From the NCBI GenBank assembly GCA_905214265.1, contig CAJMLQ010000035.1, forward strand, positions 1-24,026: a stretch of DNA of 24,026 nucleotides, in the 5' to 3' direction. This document shows positions 23,522 through 24,026 of the stretch, piece after piece. The stretch is from an uncultured bacterium. GTDB taxonomy: Bacteria; Bacillota; Clostridia; Oscillospirales; Ruminococcaceae. The notes beneath the pieces are model-generated. The model had not been told where the DNA came from, made no database searches, and saw only the letters and a program-made list of their open reading frames with translations. A program made the translations under genes and the position numbers. Every line of letters starts with the position of its first letter. The first letter of the stretch is position 1.

Positions 23522-24026
23522 TCACACGCGCTGGCCCTTGGAGATCACGAACGGATAGGTCTGATAGCCGGAAAGAACGTGATTTTCCGCGATCACAACG
23601 TCCTTGTCCGAAATCACGCAGTTGAGCCGCGCTCCGCTGTGGATGGTGGTATTCTGCATGATGATGCAGTTGTTGAGTACCGCGCCCTTTTCAATCTCCA
23701 CGTCGCGGAAAACAATGCAGTTGTGCAGCTCGCCGTTAATGACGCAGCCGTCGGCAATCAGAGAGTTCTGGACCTTCCCGTCAAACCCATACACCGTGGG
23801 AACCGAGTTTTTGACCCGGGTGAGGATCGGCGTATCCGAATAGAATAGCTCGCGCCGCACCTCTGGATGCAGGATCGCCATACTGGCATTGTAGTAGTCG
23901 GAAACGCTGTTGATAACAGCGGAAAAGCCTGTGTGCTCAAAGCCGTATACCTTCAATTTATTCAGGTTTTTCGTGATGAAATCCCGTTCAAAATCCACCC
24001 ACCCACAGGTTTATGCTCGGTCCAGG
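23522..24026 (-). pseudogene. glgD: glgD C-terminal part (glucose-1-phosphate adenylyltransferase subunit), with an in-frame stop
   Basis: From 24010 leftward the frame encodes a GlgD C-terminus: VDFERDFITKNLNKLKVYGF and then the left-handed beta-helix with hexapeptide-like turns (SLIADGCVINGELHNCIVF, GAVLNNCIIMQNTTIHSGA). GlgD is the non-catalytic or regulatory partner of GlgC in Firmicutes, supplying ADP-glucose to GlgA. The same frame also reads LDRA at 24025-24014, as expected before this region, but the next codon (24013-24011) is TAA where family members tend to have an aromatic such as Tyr. The frame is the same on both sides, so this is a point nonsense change, or a base error near a contig end. 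Only the last quarter to third of the gene is in the window. An internal GTG at 23998 could restart translation, but would give a protein lacking the nucleotidyltransferase domain. Confidence 0.8.

Noticed and set aside
22811..23848. Plus-strand ORF of 345 codons opposite glgA/glgD
   Set aside because: Mirror frame of two well-identified glycogen genes; no ribosome site or recognisable domains.

Overview
The window comes from a spore-forming, low-to-mid GC Clostridia-type Firmicute, most likely a gut member of the Oscillospiraceae/Ruminococcaceae. The evidence is a spoIVA gene next to a sipL-like gene, GlgD-type glycogen synthesis, AGGAGG-type ribosome binding sites, consensus TTGACA/TATAAT promoters, and a Gram-positive sortase-anchored surface protein. 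I infer the family; it is not proven here.

Layout. (1) Positions 1-3270, minus strand: a tightly packed sugar-acid/glycan operon (metallo-beta-lactamase-fold lactonase-like hydrolase, enolase-superfamily sugar-acid dehydratase, SDR oxidoreductase, clan GH-A glycosidase cut by the left edge). A divergent AraC regulator sits at 3429-4244. (2) 4360-5333: a DUF6054-type protein and a small polytopic membrane protein, ended by a strong terminator. (3) 5390 to about 5680: a decayed IS200/IS605 transposase with palindromic end sequences. (4) 5688-9900: a GH2 glycosidase (minus) divergent from an ArsR-type regulator with an unknown C-terminal domain, followed by an M24 aminopeptidase with its own consensus promoter and a leader of about 220 nt. 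(5) 9915-10721: a scar made of three truncated genes (DHDPS-family aldolase, zinc alcohol dehydrogenase, enolase-superfamily C-terminus), the last two fused in frame. (6) 10723-12684: a GH36 alpha-galactosidase-like enzyme with terminator. (7) 12989-15568: a large VWA/Cna_B surface adhesin with a PPQTG sorting signal. (8) 15787-18840, minus: sipL then spoIVA, a spore-coat morphogenesis operon with a sigma-E-like promoter. (9) 18996-19160: a 54-residue ORF absent from simple long-ORF calling. (10) 19206-19452: a dense cluster of perfect hairpins. (11) 19476 to the right edge, minus: glgD-glgA-glgP glycogen genes, with an in-frame stop in glgD.

How the genes fit together. The left half is a patchwork of glycan-use modules (GH-A, GH2, GH36 enzymes plus sugar-acid catabolism) with local AraC and ArsR regulators, marked by transposon and recombination scars. 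The right half is core physiology: sporulation and glycogen storage.

The most unusual object is the 247-bp hairpin cluster between the 54-aa ORF and glgP. Three perfect hairpins are closed by a fourth stem into a cloverleaf with single-base linkers, followed by three abutting perfect hairpins. A probable shortened relative of one arm lies at 4249-4272, which suggests a dispersed palindromic repeat family or an undescribed structured RNA/ssDNA element.
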